NCBI RefSeq assembly: GCF_902705875.1
Contig: NZ_CACSIK010000001.1
Location: 124,001-188,000, forward strand
Source of the DNA: Zhongshania aliphaticivorans
GTDB taxonomy: Bacteria > Pseudomonadota > Gammaproteobacteria > Pseudomonadales > Spongiibacteraceae
Direction of reading: 5' to 3'
Length of the DNA: 64,000 bases
Shown: piece by piece, positions 55,937 through 64,000 of the stretch
Position numbering within the stretch: the first letter of the stretch is position 1
Layout: each line of letters opens with the position of its first letter
Notes under the pieces: generated by a model
Databases searched by the model: none
What the model was told of the DNA's origin: nothing
The model's input: the letters and a program-made list of their open reading frames with translations, nothing else
Program-made: the position numbers and the translations under genes

Positions 55937-56440
55937 TTACTGCTGATCTTTGTGATTAATCTTGGCATACACTTCCTGGCTGCCGTCTTTGTTTATTTGT
56001 AGTACTTGATAGGCCTGAAAATGCTCACCCATCTCCATGCCGGGGCTGCCCATCGGCATATTGGGTACCGTCAAACCGATGGCGTTTTGAGGTGGCTTGG
56101 CAAGAAACTGTTTAATCAGCCTAGCGGGAATATGTCCTTCAAAGACATAGCCGGAGTCGGTAACGGCGGTGTGACATGATTGCAGGGATGGGGTAATGCC
56201 GAGTTCGGCTTTTATCTCTGCGAGGCGGTCACTATTGTGAACCTCGGTTGATAGACCTTCACTGTTCAGGTGTTCAACCCATTTTCCACAGCAGCCGCAG
56301 CTTGGGCTTTTATATACTTGCAGCGTGGGACTTAAGATATTGTCCGCAAACGTGGCAGGGCTGAGCAGCATGACTAAGGCTGTCAGTACTAAGGTGGTTA
56401 GATATTTTTGGTAGTGTATTTGGTTCTTGTGGGCGTTCAT
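55937..56440 (-). CDS. DUF411 exported metal-binding protein
   Basis: 167 residues with a signal peptide (about 1-32, ...SPATFAD). DUF411 signature: LQVYKSPSCGCCGKWVEHLNSEG (the CGCC metal site), LQSCHTAV, YVFEGHIPARLIKQFL, and a C-terminal methionine-rich VPNMPMGSPGMEMG. Proteins of this type are associated with copper or silver handling in the periplasm. No copper ATPase or oxidase is adjacent, so the role is inferred from the family alone. Confidence 0.9.
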   Translation of the reverse strand: MNAHKNQIHYQKYLTTLVLTALVMLLSPATFADNILSPTLQVYKSPSCGCCGKWVEHLNSEGLSTEVHNSDRLAEIKAELGITPSLQSCHTAVTDSGYVFEGHIPARLIKQFLAKPPQNAIGLTVPNMPMGSPGMEMGEHFQAYQVLQINKDGSQEVYAKINHKDQQ

Positions 56441-56497
56441 GATTGTCCCTTTATGGCTTGTTTTAAATTCTAGGATTTCGTTTTTACTGCAAATGTT

Positions 56498-57088
56498 TTA
56501 GAGAATGACCTCTATTAAACGGTAACTAACTTGGCCGGCTTGTTTGTCTTTGATGATCTGCCACTGTGGCGGAAGTGCAGGTAGCGCTTCGTCTCGGCCT
56601 GTTTCGAGATAGATCAACGTACCATTAACTAGGTTTTTACTTGCGAGTGCCTCTACCGTAGGGGCAAGTAAATCTTTATGAAACGGGGGGTCTAAAAAGA
56701 TGATGTCATAATTGAAGGCATGATTTTCTAAGAAAGCGATTGCCGTCTGGCAATGCACCTTCGCGTTTTGGCAGTGAAGGGTGGCAATGTGTTTGCGTAT
56801 TTGTTGACAGCTATTGGCCTCAGTATCAACAAAATCACAGTGCGCGGCGTAGCGAGACAAGGCTTCAAGACCCAGCGCGCCTGAGCCAGCAAATAAATCC
56901 AAGCAGCGGGCACCGTGAAGGTGAGGGCCTAGCCAGTTAAATAAGGTTTCACGAATGCGGTCACTGGTTGGGCGAAGTCCTTCGGCGCTGTGGAATTGTA
57001 GCTTGCGGCTGCGCCACTGGCCGCCAATAATTCGCAGCGTACCTGCTTGCCGTTGGCTGGCGATGTGACCTTGTTGTGGTTTGGGCAT
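56498..57088 (-). CDS. rsmD: 16S rRNA (guanine(966)-N2)-methyltransferase
   Basis: 196 residues, usual RsmD size. It methylates G966 of 16S rRNA using S-adenosylmethionine. Motifs: LRIIGGQWRSRKLQF and GLRPTSDRIRETLFNWL at the N-terminus, the SAM loop DLFAGSGALGLEALSR, and catalytic IIFLDPPFHK. It is divergent from ftsY (88 bp between starts), the standard arrangement in gammaproteobacteria. Confidence 0.95.
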   Translation of the reverse strand: MPKPQQGHIASQRQAGTLRIIGGQWRSRKLQFHSAEGLRPTSDRIRETLFNWLGPHLHGARCLDLFAGSGALGLEALSRYAAHCDFVDTEANSCQQIRKHIATLHCQNAKVHCQTAIAFLENHAFNYDIIFLDPPFHKDLLAPTVEALASKNLVNGTLIYLETGRDEALPALPPQWQIIKDKQAGQVSYRLIEVIL

Positions 57089-57176
57089 GGTGATTCCGGT
57101 GCCAGTTACTCAGAGAAATGGTAGGATAAGGCTTTTATTTTTGCTGTAAACCTTACCTCGGAATTTATATACCCGC

Positions 57177-58292
57177 ATGACAGATAACACTACTCCGTCG
57201 GAGCTTGAGCCGGAAGTTAAAAAGAAGGGCTTGTTTGCCCGTTTTAAAGAGTCTTTTGTTGGTTCAGAGGAGGATCAAGCGGCGTTAGCGGCGGCCGAAG
57301 GCTTTATCGATGACGCAGAAGTGGCTCCTTGGCAGCACTTGGAGTTATCTGCTGAAGAGCAGGCATCTTTGTTAGTACGCTTTCGTGAAGGCTTAAGTAA
57401 AACGGGTGCTCAGCTTGGCGAGGGGATGGCAAATTTATTCCTTGGCCGCAAAGAAATTGATGATGAGCTTCTGGAAGAAATTGAAACCCATTTGCTGATG
57501 GCAGATGTGGGTGTAGATGCAACACAGCAAATTATTTCTAATTTGACTGGCAAGGTATCTCGCAAGGAATTAAATGACCCTGAAGCGCTCTACGTCGCTT
57601 TGCAAGAAGAGCTTGGTGCCATGCTGGCATCGGCTGAAGAAGAGCTGGTTATTCCCATTAGTGACAAACCGTATGTGATCTTGATGGTCGGTGTTAACGG
57701 CGTTGGCAAAACCACCACCATTGGTAAATTAGCCAAGCAGCTGCAAGCGGGCGGGCGCTCTGTGATGCTTGCGGCAGGTGACACCTTTCGCGCCGCAGCG
57801 GTTGAGCAATTGCAAGTGTGGGGGGAGCGCAACGAGGTTCCCGTCATTGCGCAGCACACTGGCGCCGATAGTGCCTCTGTGCTGTTTGATGCGCTACAAG
57901 CGGCACAGGCTAGAGATGTTGATGTCTTAATCGCAGATACAGCCGGTCGTCTGCATAACAAAGACAATTTAATGGAAGAGCTGAAAAAGGTCGTCAGAGT
58001 ACTTAAAAAGCTCGACCCTGATGCACCCCATGAAGTGATGTTGGTATTAGATGCGGGTACTGGTCAAAATGCCTTATCCCAAGCAAAGCATTTTCAACAA
58101 GCCGTTGGCGTTACCGGCTTAACGTTAACCAAACTGGATGGCACCGCCAAAGGCGGGATTGTTTTTGCCATTAGTAAGCAGCTTGGTATTCCTATCCGAT
58201 TTATTGGTGTGGGCGAGGGAATCTTAGATTTACGCCCCTTCCGTGCCAATGAGTTTGTTGGAGCCTTATTTGGGTGGCAGCAAAAGCAATGA
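57177..58292 (+). CDS. ftsY: Signal recognition particle receptor FtsY
   Basis: 371 residues. A short acidic N-terminal A region (about 1-70) is followed by the helical N domain and the GTPase G domain: P-loop GVNGVGKTTTIGKLAKQL, AAGDTFRAAAVEQL, LIADTAGRLHNKDNLMEEL, and TLTKLDGTAKGG. It docks ribosome-SRP complexes at the membrane. It heads ftsY-ftsE-ftsX, overlapping ftsE by ATGA. Confidence 0.96.
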   Translation: MTDNTTPSELEPEVKKKGLFARFKESFVGSEEDQAALAAAEGFIDDAEVAPWQHLELSAEEQASLLVRFREGLSKTGAQLGEGMANLFLGRKEIDDELLEEIETHLLMADVGVDATQQIISNLTGKVSRKELNDPEALYVALQEELGAMLASAEEELVIPISDKPYVILMVGVNGVGKTTTIGKLAKQLQAGGRSVMLAAGDTFRAAAVEQLQVWGERNEVPVIAQHTGADSASVLFDALQAAQARDVDVLIADTAGRLHNKDNLMEELKKVVRVLKKLDPDAPHEVMLVLDAGTGQNALSQAKHFQQAVGVTGLTLTKLDGTAKGGIVFAISKQLGIPIRFIGVGEGILDLRPFRANEFVGALFGWQQKQ

Positions 58293-58969
58293 TTGAGTTC
58301 GATCAGGTCAGCAAGCGTTACGAGGGTGGATATGAGGCGCTCACAAACTTGAGCTTTCATATTCCCCGTGGCGAAATGCGGTTTTTAACCGGCCATAGTG
58401 GCGCGGGCAAAAGCACTTTGCTGAAACTGATCATGGTTATGGAACGGGCGAGCTCAGGTCAGGTGATTATTGGAGGCAGAAATTTGTCACGTCTGCCCGC
58501 ACGGCGAATTCCAGAGGTTCGCCGAGATGTAGGAGTGGTGTTTCAGAATCATCAGTTATTGTTTGACCGCACCGTCTTCGATAATGTCGCGCTACCTTTG
58601 ATTATTGCCGGCTATGGTCATCGTGATGTTGGTCGGCGTGTTAGAGCCGCCCTCGATAAGGTCGGCTTATTAGACAAAGAAAGAAAAAATCCAGTTGCCC
58701 TTTCCGGTGGTGAGCAGCAGCGAGTCGGTATTGCCCGTGCCGTAGTTAATAAGCCGGCGCTATTATTAGCAGATGAGCCCACGGGTAACCTTGACCCACA
58801 ATTATCCGCTGAAATTATGCATCTTTTTGAGCAGTTCAAGCAGGTTGGGGTGACGGTATTGATCGCAACCCACGACTTAGGGCTGATTGCCCGTATGCCC
58901 TATCGCTTATTGACTCTGCGTAAAGGCCGTTTGGTGATGCCCGGAGGGGGTGACGATGTCGCCGAATAA
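58289..58969 (+). CDS. ftsE: Cell division ATP-binding protein FtsE
   Basis: 226 residues. ABC ATPase of the FtsEX complex that activates septal peptidoglycan hydrolases. Walker A GHSGAGKSTLLKL, signature LSGGEQQRVGIARAVV, Walker B LLLADEPTGNLDPQ, and switch His in ATHDLGL. The frame opens five codons earlier inside ftsY; ATG at 58289 overlaps the ftsY stop, and MIEFDQVSKRY is the family start. It overlaps the ftsX start by 14 nt. Confidence 0.96.
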   Translation: MIEFDQVSKRYEGGYEALTNLSFHIPRGEMRFLTGHSGAGKSTLLKLIMVMERASSGQVIIGGRNLSRLPARRIPEVRRDVGVVFQNHQLLFDRTVFDNVALPLIIAGYGHRDVGRRVRAALDKVGLLDKERKNPVALSGGEQQRVGIARAVVNKPALLLADEPTGNLDPQLSAEIMHLFEQFKQVGVTVLIATHDLGLIARMPYRLLTLRKGRLVMPGGGDDVAE

Positions 58970-59987
58970 GCAAAATCGCATGAATAAGCGCCGGCTTGGT
59001 CAATTGCAGACACCCGCAGGCAGAAAAGATGTTAAGGGTGCACGTAGACATAAAGCCAGTATTAGTGATCGCCTTGCTGGTTATCGAAGCCATCATCGGC
59101 AGGTCGCGCTAGATAGCTTGCAGCGCTTGGTGCGCCGCCCAGCGACAACACTGATGACAACGCTAGTGATTGCCATTGCTTTAGCCCTACCTGCGGGGCT
59201 TTATGTGGGATTGAATAATGTTGATGCGGTGAGTGAAGGCTGGGAGGGGGCAGCGCGGATTTCATTATTCTTAAAGCCTGCGATTAGCAATGGACAAGCA
59301 GAAACGTTGCGGCGGACAATTGCGAGCCGTGAAGGCGTTGCCGAGGCTGTTTATATCTCTCCAGACAAGGCGTTAGAGGAGTTTCGGGCCAGCTCGGGGT
59401 TTGGTGATGTTCTCGACCAACTTGACGCCAACCCCTTGCCTGGTTTGATTGTTGTGACTCCCCGCGAGGCAAATGTGTCGGCAGCGGCGGTTGAGGCATT
59501 ACAGTCAAATTTGGCGCGTTTGCCAGAAGTCGATCTAGCCAAGCTGGATATGGAGTGGCTGCACCGCCTAAATCGTATCACCGAGCTGGGGCGGCGCTTA
59601 ACACTCGCTTTAGCGGCGATGCTGGCAGTGGGTGTGCTGCTGATCATTGGGAATACCATCAAGCTGGCAATCGAAGGGCGGCGGGAGGAAATTCTTGTCG
59701 TGAAGCTCGTGGGTGGCACAAATGCTTTTGTCCGTAGACCATTTTTGTATACTGGATTGTGGTATGGTTTAGGGGGCGGCTTAGCAGCTTGGATATTGGT
59801 ACAGGCTGGTCTTATATGGCTTAGCGGTCCCATTTCGGATTTATCGCATTCTTATCAGAGTGACTTCCACTTATTGGGGCTCGGCTTTTTAGATACTATA
59901 ATACTTTGGCTATTTTCTGGGCTGCTGGGGTTATTTGGGGCTTGGTTGGTTGTTGGTCGAGAGTTGCGAGCTATTGAGCCGCGCTAG
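58956..59987 (+). CDS. ftsX: Cell division protein FtsX
   Basis: 343 residues. A basic cytoplasmic tail (1-55) is followed by the first membrane helix (about 67-87), a periplasmic domain (WEGAARISLFLKPAISNGQAE, VYISPDKALEEFR, NPLPGLIVV) and three further helices, the standard FtsX topology. LVVGRELRAIEPR is the C-terminus. ATG at 58956 has GGAGG eight bases upstream and is preferred to GTG at 58950, which follows the Shine-Dalgarno too closely. It works with FtsE. Confidence 0.95.
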   Translation: MSPNKQNRMNKRRLGQLQTPAGRKDVKGARRHKASISDRLAGYRSHHRQVALDSLQRLVRRPATTLMTTLVIAIALALPAGLYVGLNNVDAVSEGWEGAARISLFLKPAISNGQAETLRRTIASREGVAEAVYISPDKALEEFRASSGFGDVLDQLDANPLPGLIVVTPREANVSAAAVEALQSNLARLPEVDLAKLDMEWLHRLNRITELGRRLTLALAAMLAVGVLLIIGNTIKLAIEGRREEILVVKLVGGTNAFVRRPFLYTGLWYGLGGGLAAWILVQAGLIWLSGPISDLSHSYQSDFHLLGLGFLDTIILWLFSGLLGLFGAWLVVGRELRAIEPR

Positions 59988-60021
59988 TTTCAGCGAACTC
60001 ATGGGCTTTTGGCTTAGATAC

Positions 60022-60050
60022 TTGAACTTTACGTCGTTTGGTACTCTAAT
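60022..60050 (+). promoter_or_regulatory. Sigma-70-type promoter of rpoH
   Basis: TTGAAC and TCTAAT with a 17-nt spacer, about 50 nt upstream of the rpoH start codon, in the only gap after ftsX. Confidence 0.6.
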
Positions 60051-60100
60051 AAGCAGCGGTATTAAAGTTAGTTTCATTTACGAATTTAGGAGGATGTGCA

Positions 60101-60949
60101 ATGAGTAGTCATTTGCAGCCGATACAACAACTTGTACCGGGTGGTGATCTCTCTGCATATATTCAATCGGTTGGCAGTATCCCTGTGCTCAGCGCAGAGC
60201 GTGAGCGTGAGCTGGCCGAAGATCTTTTTTATCACGGTAATGTCGAGGCGGCACGTCAGCTGGTCATGTCGCATCTGCGATTTGTAGTGCATATTGCAAA
60301 AAGCTATAAAGGTTATGGCTTGGCGCAGGCGGATTTGATCCAAGAAGGCAACGTTGGTCTCATGAAAGCGGTTAAGCGTTTTGATCCTGAGAAAGGTGTG
60401 CGTTTGGTCTCTTTTGCCGTTCATTGGATAAAAGCTGAGATTCACGAGTACGTTTTACGCAATTGGCGCATAGTGAAAATTGCGACCACCAAGGCCCAGC
60501 GTAAACTGTTTTTCAATTTACGCGGTGCCAAAAAACAGTTGGCATGGTTTAGTGATGACGAAGTACATGCCGTTGCTGCAGATCTAGGCGTTGATGTTGC
60601 TGAAGTGCGTCGAATGGAAGGGCGTTTGAGCTCGGTGGATATTGGCTTTGATGCTGATACCGATGATGAGCGTGGCCCTGTGGCTCCTGTTCATTACCTT
60701 GAAGATCACAGCGCTGATCCTGCACTGTTATTAGAGTCTGACAATTTAGAAGAAAGTAATCATCAAAGCCTGTCATTAGCGCTTTCAGACTTGGATGAGC
60801 GCAGCCGTGACATTTTGCAAAGTCGCTGGCTAACTGATAACAAAGCAACATTGCATGACCTCGCAGCTCGTTACAGTGTGTCGGCGGAGCGTATACGCCA
60901 ATTGGAACAAGCAGCCATGAAAAAACTGCGGGCAGCAATGGAGGCTTAA
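60101..60949 (+). CDS. rpoH: RNA polymerase sigma-32 factor
   Basis: 282 residues (E. coli 284). The heat-shock sigma factor. Region 2: [39 protein letters not shown], then [37 protein letters not shown], which includes the RpoH box QRKLFFNLR recognised by chaperone control. Region 4: [13 protein letters not shown] and [26 protein letters not shown] lies eight bases before the ATG. It follows ftsX and is closed by a terminator. I cannot verify an mRNA thermometer by eye. Confidence 0.97.
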   Translation: MSSHLQPIQQLVPGGDLSAYIQSVGSIPVLSAERERELAEDLFYHGNVEAARQLVMSHLRFVVHIAKSYKGYGLAQADLIQEGNVGLMKAVKRFDPEKGVRLVSFAVHWIKAEIHEYVLRNWRIVKIATTKAQRKLFFNLRGAKKQLAWFSDDEVHAVAADLGVDVAEVRRMEGRLSSVDIGFDADTDDERGPVAPVHYLEDHSADPALLLESDNLEESNHQSLSLALSDLDERSRDILQSRWLTDNKATLHDLAARYSVSAERIRQLEQAAMKKLRAAMEA

Positions 60950-60979
60950 GGCCGCCTAGCCCAATCTGCACGTCTAAAA

Positions 60980-61008
60980 GCCTCGCAATGCGGGGCTTTT
61001 TTGTTTTT
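60980..61008 (+). terminator. Rho-independent terminator after rpoH
   Basis: 7-bp stem GCCTCGC/GCGGGGC with loop AAT and TTTTTTGTTTTT; identical over 29 nt to the terminator after ribA. Confidence 0.92.
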
Positions 61009-61102
61009 AACGCGCAAAACTTTTCACTTGTCTAAGGTGTTGTCTTTTTTAAGCTAGCGTAGATCCGTACAATAGCCCATCAAATACAATCTGGGTATAA
61101 AC

Positions 61103-61477
61103 ATGGCGGCTCTAACGCTTTTTACAGCGTCGATTTTAGCTTTTCTAGCAGTAGCTTTGGGTGCCTTTGGCGCGCATGGATTAAAGGCAAGCTTGCCTGC
61201 AGACATGATGGCAGTTTACCAAACGGCTGTTCAATACCATTTTTATCATTGTTTTGCTCTTCTGGCAGTAGGGCTGCTTATGCATAGCGGTGTTCAGCAC
61301 TTGTCATTGCGGATTTCAGCCGTCATGTTTTTTATGGGTGTATTGGTATTTAGCGGCAGTTTATACATCTTAGCGATAACTGGCGTTCGCTGGTTGGGTG
61401 CGATTACCCCTATCGGTGGGCTGATGTTCTTAGTGGCGTGGGCTTGTCTCGCTTATTCTGCGTGGAAAGCAATGTAA
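61103..61477 (+). CDS. DUF423 family membrane protein
   Basis: 124 residues with four hydrophobic helices. DUF423 signature: [45 protein letters not shown], then [40 protein letters not shown]. Function unknown. Its stop overlaps the trmB start by one base, so both are probably translated from one message. Confidence 0.92.
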   Translation: MAALTLFTASILAFLAVALGAFGAHGLKASLPADMMAVYQTAVQYHFYHCFALLAVGLLMHSGVQHLSLRISAVMFFMGVLVFSGSLYILAITGVRWLGAITPIGGLMFLVAWACLAYSAWKAM

Positions 61478-62172
61478 TGACTGAAAATACAGGGCCAATC
61501 CATCGCAGGATTAAGAGTTTTGTCCTTCGCACTGGGCGCATGACAGATGGTCAGCGTCGAGCTTATGACATCAATTTAGCCAAGCTGGGTCTTGAGCGAG
61601 AAAATGGTATGCAAGATTTTGCTACTGTTTTCGGGAGAGAGGCGCCGGTAGTCCTAGAAATTGGTTTTGGCATGGGGGATTCCCTTGCTGAAATGGCAAT
61701 GAAAAACCCAGAGCATGATTATATTGGCGTTGAAGTGCATACCCCTGGAGTGGGGCGTTTAATGTACCTCGTTCAAGAGGCGGGGTTGAATAATGTTCGC
61801 ACATATTGCGATGATGCCGTTGAAGTTCTGGCGCAGTGCATACCTGATAATAGCTTGAGTCGAGTGCAAATATACTTTCCTGACCCATGGCATAAGACCA
61901 AGCATCATAAGCGCAGGCTGATTCAGCTACCTTTTGTTGAGGCATTGCGGAGCAAGCTCAAACTTGGTGGTGTTGTGCACCTAGCAACAGACTGGGAAAA
62001 TTACGCCGAGCATATGATGGCGGTAATGAGTGACGCGGAAGGCTATAGCAATATGGCGGGTGAGCAAAATTATTCACCGCGACCTGATTATCGTCCCATC
62101 ACTAAATTTGAAAAACGCGGTGAACGTTTGGGGCATGGTGTGTGGGACTTATTGTTTTCAAAAACAGCTTAA
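61477..62172 (+). CDS. trmB: tRNA (guanine-N7-)-methyltransferase
   Basis: 231 residues. It forms m7G46 in tRNA. Motifs: [22 protein letters not shown] at the N-terminus, SAM-binding [24 protein letters not shown] [35 protein letters not shown] (the catalytic PDPWxKxxHxKRR) and [20 protein letters not shown] at the C-terminus. The frame runs 13 codons further upstream inside the DUF423 gene; ATG at 61477 overlaps that gene's stop. Confidence 0.96.
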   Translation: MTENTGPIHRRIKSFVLRTGRMTDGQRRAYDINLAKLGLERENGMQDFATVFGREAPVVLEIGFGMGDSLAEMAMKNPEHDYIGVEVHTPGVGRLMYLVQEAGLNNVRTYCDDAVEVLAQCIPDNSLSRVQIYFPDPWHKTKHHKRRLIQLPFVEALRSKLKLGGVVHLATDWENYAEHMMAVMSDAEGYSNMAGEQNYSPRPDYRPITKFEKRGERLGHGVWDLLFSKTA

Positions 62173-62222
62173 CGTCGTCTCAAAATTACAGCTCCGCTGC
62201 TTGTAAGGCGTGGTGATTACAT

Positions 62223-63194
62223 CTACGGTTTATTGCCAACCCCAGGCTGACAGGGTATCCACAGCCCGCTAGACGTAATAACTTGGCAGCGTGCCCACTG
62301 CTTAAATACACGTTTTGAGCAGGCATTGATTTTGTCAGAGGAGCCGTTCCCGGTTCCCGCCGCTATTCGGTATTTAAGATTATTCCCGTCAACGGTAAGT
62401 ACTTCTCTTACGGCCCATTCACTACCCCTTGCTGCATTGCTATAACACAGCCCCGCTTTAATCCGTAAGCGTTGTTGCGATCGATTTATTGCACTGCGGG
62501 ATGCGAGCTCAAATAAGTCGCTCAAGTCCTCAGGGCTAACGTCAATGAAAGAGTTCATTTCGTGAAGTGCTGCGGCAAAGTCCTCGGTCGCGATGTTGGC
62601 GAGCGTCAGTGATGGCGTAAATCCACGTGAGTTAACCGCGCAGTGTTGCCGTCGGCTAAACAAATGGCCAGGATAGCGGCGCCAGTGAAAAAGCGCGTTA
62701 AATAAAATACCGAAAATAACGAGGGCTACCGCATTTGTGAATACAGGGTAAATGACATAACTAAACCCTAAGTCGCTAACACTGCTACCGCCAATAACCG
62801 CAAATAAGGCGGTTGCCCCGCCAGGTGGGTGTAAGCAGCGCAGATAATACATGGCAAAGATAGCTCCGCCCACTGCAGCTGCAGCTGATATTTCGGTGTT
62901 TGGGATATGTTGTTGGCAAAATACCCCGATAGTGGCAGAGATTAAATGCCCGCCAATGACTGACCACGGTTGCGATAGCGTTCCGTGAGGAACGGCAAAA
63001 ATTAGCACTGCTGAGGCACCGACTGAGGTGACAATGAACACGCTTGCAGGACCATCTAGATAAAATTTAGCGATTACATAACAGAGGCTGATACTGATGA
63101 AACCTCCCAAGCCAGATAAAAATTTTTCTAGGTGATTTGTGGTGTTTCTTTCAATGCCAATAACAAGGCCGATCTCGGTGAGGAGCTTGTGCAT
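62223..63194 (-). CDS. HPP family integral membrane protein
   Basis: 323 residues. The first half has about six hydrophobic helices with the name-giving LHPPGGATALFAVIGG (about 115-130) and FVIVTSVGASAVLIFAVPHGTLSQPWSVIGGH-like text earlier. HPP proteins have been linked to nitrite or other anion transport, not proven here. The second half (about 170-323) lacks the CBS domains often found and ends GLWIPCQPGVGNKP, encoded by a degenerate copy of the palindromic repeat. The frame opens 22 codons earlier; ATG at 63194 has AAAGG upstream. It is divergent from a LysR gene. Confidence 0.82.
   Translation of the reverse strand: MHKLLTEIGLVIGIERNTTNHLEKFLSGLGGFISISLCYVIAKFYLDGPASVFIVTSVGASAVLIFAVPHGTLSQPWSVIGGHLISATIGVFCQQHIPNTEISAAAAVGGAIFAMYYLRCLHPPGGATALFAVIGGSSVSDLGFSYVIYPVFTNAVALVIFGILFNALFHWRRYPGHLFSRRQHCAVNSRGFTPSLTLANIATEDFAAALHEMNSFIDVSPEDLSDLFELASRSAINRSQQRLRIKAGLCYSNAARGSEWAVREVLTVDGNNLKYRIAAGTGNGSSDKINACSKRVFKQWARCQVITSSGLWIPCQPGVGNKP
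62235..62261 (-). repeat. Degenerate solitary palindromic element inside the HPP gene end
   Basis: On the minus strand, TGGATACCC...TGGGGTTGGC aligns over 27 nt with the reverse complement of P1 from the 24.8-26.2 kb array, matching at about 19 positions. It supplies codons near the C-terminus of the HPP protein. Confidence 0.5.
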
Positions 63195-63368
63195 GGAATA
63201 ACCTTTGGTGTACCTATGTGGTGCTCGTGCACCACGAGGTGCACCAAAAATGAGCGGCAATGGTAAGGGTTTGCTTACAATAGGTATAATGAATATATAT
63301 GATGATTTAATTCAAAAATTCGGAATTAAAGGATTGCTTATGATTTACAGATTAAATTGCGGTGGTAT

Positions 63369-64000
63369 ATGGATATAGAGCTTGCGCGCACCTTCTTAGA
63401 GGTCATGGCGGTTGGAAGTTTTTGTGGGGCTGCAGAGCGCCTGCATATTAGTCAAACCACCGTCACTACGCGCTTACAAACTTTAGAAGAAAAACTCGAG
63501 TGTCAGTTATTTACTCGGAATAGGAATGGCGCGCGATTGACCGCTGATGGGGAGCGTTTTGTTGCACACGCAACGGCTCTTGTGCAAATCTGGGATAGTG
63601 CTAAAACTGAGATGAAATTAGCCCAAGGGCAAGGTTCTCGATTGAGGGTTGGCGCTGAAATTAGCCTGTGGAACCCCATGCTTAGTAACTGGGTGAGTTG
63701 GCTGCAGAGAAATTATCCAAAAATAACTGTAAACACCGATGTGTCCGACGCTAATACCTTGCTAGCAAAGCTAGAGAATGGGTTTGTTGATGCCATTCTT
63801 GTACACAGGCCTCGATACTTACCAGGAATAATGGTTGAACAACTTTTGGAAGAAAAATTGATTCATGTGCAGGTGCCGAATAATTCGTCACCCAATTTGT
63901 TCGTTGATTGGGGTACTGAATTTAAGGCGCAATACGATGCGACATTACCGCAGCCAAGACAGACGGCAATGAGTTTCAATTTAGGTCCTTTGGCATTGCA
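63369..64000 (+). CDS. LysR-family transcriptional regulator (3' end outside window)
   Basis: At least 210 residues, cut by the right edge. The N-terminal winged HTH is unmistakable: ARTFLEVMAVGSFCGAAERLHISQTTVTTRLQTLEEKLECQLFTRNRNGARLTADGERF (residues 6-64). The effector domain begins at about 90 (LRVGAEISLWNPML). It is divergent from the HPP-family gene, which it may control, as LysR regulators often govern their divergent neighbour (inference). GGTGG precedes the ATG. Confidence 0.93.
   Translation, partial: MDIELARTFLEVMAVGSFCGAAERLHISQTTVTTRLQTLEEKLECQLFTRNRNGARLTADGERFVAHATALVQIWDSAKTEMKLAQGQGSRLRVGAEISLWNPMLSNWVSWLQRNYPKITVNTDVSDANTLLAKLENGFVDAILVHRPRYLPGIMVEQLLEEKLIHVQVPNNSSPNLFVDWGTEFKAQYDATLPQPRQTAMSFNLGPLAL

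Noticed and set aside
60051..60200. rpoH RNA thermometer
   Set aside because: A structure pairing the AGGAGG with downstream coding sequence could not be established by eye; a folding computation would be needed.
62223..64000. Genomic island boundary at the HPP/LysR end
   Set aside because: No tRNA, integrase, direct repeats or clear composition change are visible; a divergent LysR pair is ordinary.

Overview
The window is chromosomal DNA of a Gram-negative, aerobic gammaproteobacterium. Evidence: a 6S RNA between zapA and the 5-formyl-THF cyclo-ligase gene, the xseB-ispA-dxs operon, ftsY-ftsE-ftsX-rpoH, and a HAD-rppH-ptsP...lgt-thyA-folA block laid out as in Pseudomonas. The TonB2-type operon (DUF3450, TtpC-like, ExbB, ExbD, TonB, TPR), F420-type oxidoreductase families and a moderate base composition suggest a marine lineage near Spongiibacteraceae/Cellvibrionales. 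That placement is an inference from gene content, not a measured phylogeny. I see no prophage, insertion sequence, CRISPR, rRNA or tRNA.

Layout. 1-10 kb: the end of thiS and thiG, a Fur-boxed TonB-dependent receptor, a luciferase-like monooxygenase, a K+/H+ antiporter, a TSUP exporter, a thioesterase, a thiD-thiE fusion and a periplasmic retropepsin-like protease. 10-24 kb: ribA, an ELM1-like protein, xseB-ispA-dxs (minus strand), DUF924, small exported proteins, an SDR, an alpha/beta hydrolase, serA back to back with a D-2-hydroxyglutarate dehydrogenase, a fumarylacetoacetate-hydrolase family gene, and rpiA divergent from ilvA. 24.7-26.3 kb: a non-coding array of eight 114-121-nt units, each an inverted pair of REP-like palindromes, separated by linkers of 29, 57 or 86-87 nt. 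26.3-32.5 kb: 5-FTHF cyclo-ligase, 6S RNA, zapA, a ZapB-like gene, then divergently ygfB-pepP-ubiH-ubiI. 32.6-35.4 kb: Fur-boxed fbpA-fbpB with no ATPase gene. 35.4-43.2 kb: gcvH, HAD phosphatase, rppH-ptsP, an NRDE protein, TSUP-lgt-thyA-folA. 43.5-49.8 kb: the TonB2-type operon and a possible outer-membrane protein. 50-57 kb: a stand-alone transglutaminase/DUF2126 giant, an F420-type nitroreductase-like protein behind a strong hairpin, a styrene-oxide-isomerase-like membrane protein, an Fe-S Old-Yellow-Enzyme relative, DUF411 and rsmD. 57-64 kb: ftsY-ftsE-ftsX, rpoH, DUF423-trmB, an HPP-family membrane protein and a LysR regulator cut by the window end.

Themes. Iron: two loci carry Fur-type palindromes (receptor at 3.3 kb, fbpAB at 32.6 kb), and the TonB2-type operon could energise the receptor. 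Thiamine: thiS/thiG supply the thiazole, and the thiDE fusion supplies HMP-PP and couples the two halves. Quinone/isoprenoid: dxs and ispA make polyprenyl precursors, and ubiH and ubiI hydroxylate the ubiquinone ring. Serine: D-2-hydroxyglutarate made by SerA side activity can be reoxidised by the divergent dehydrogenase. Many starts were moved inward from the longest reading frame using Shine-Dalgarno spacing and family N-termini; each case is explained in its entry.
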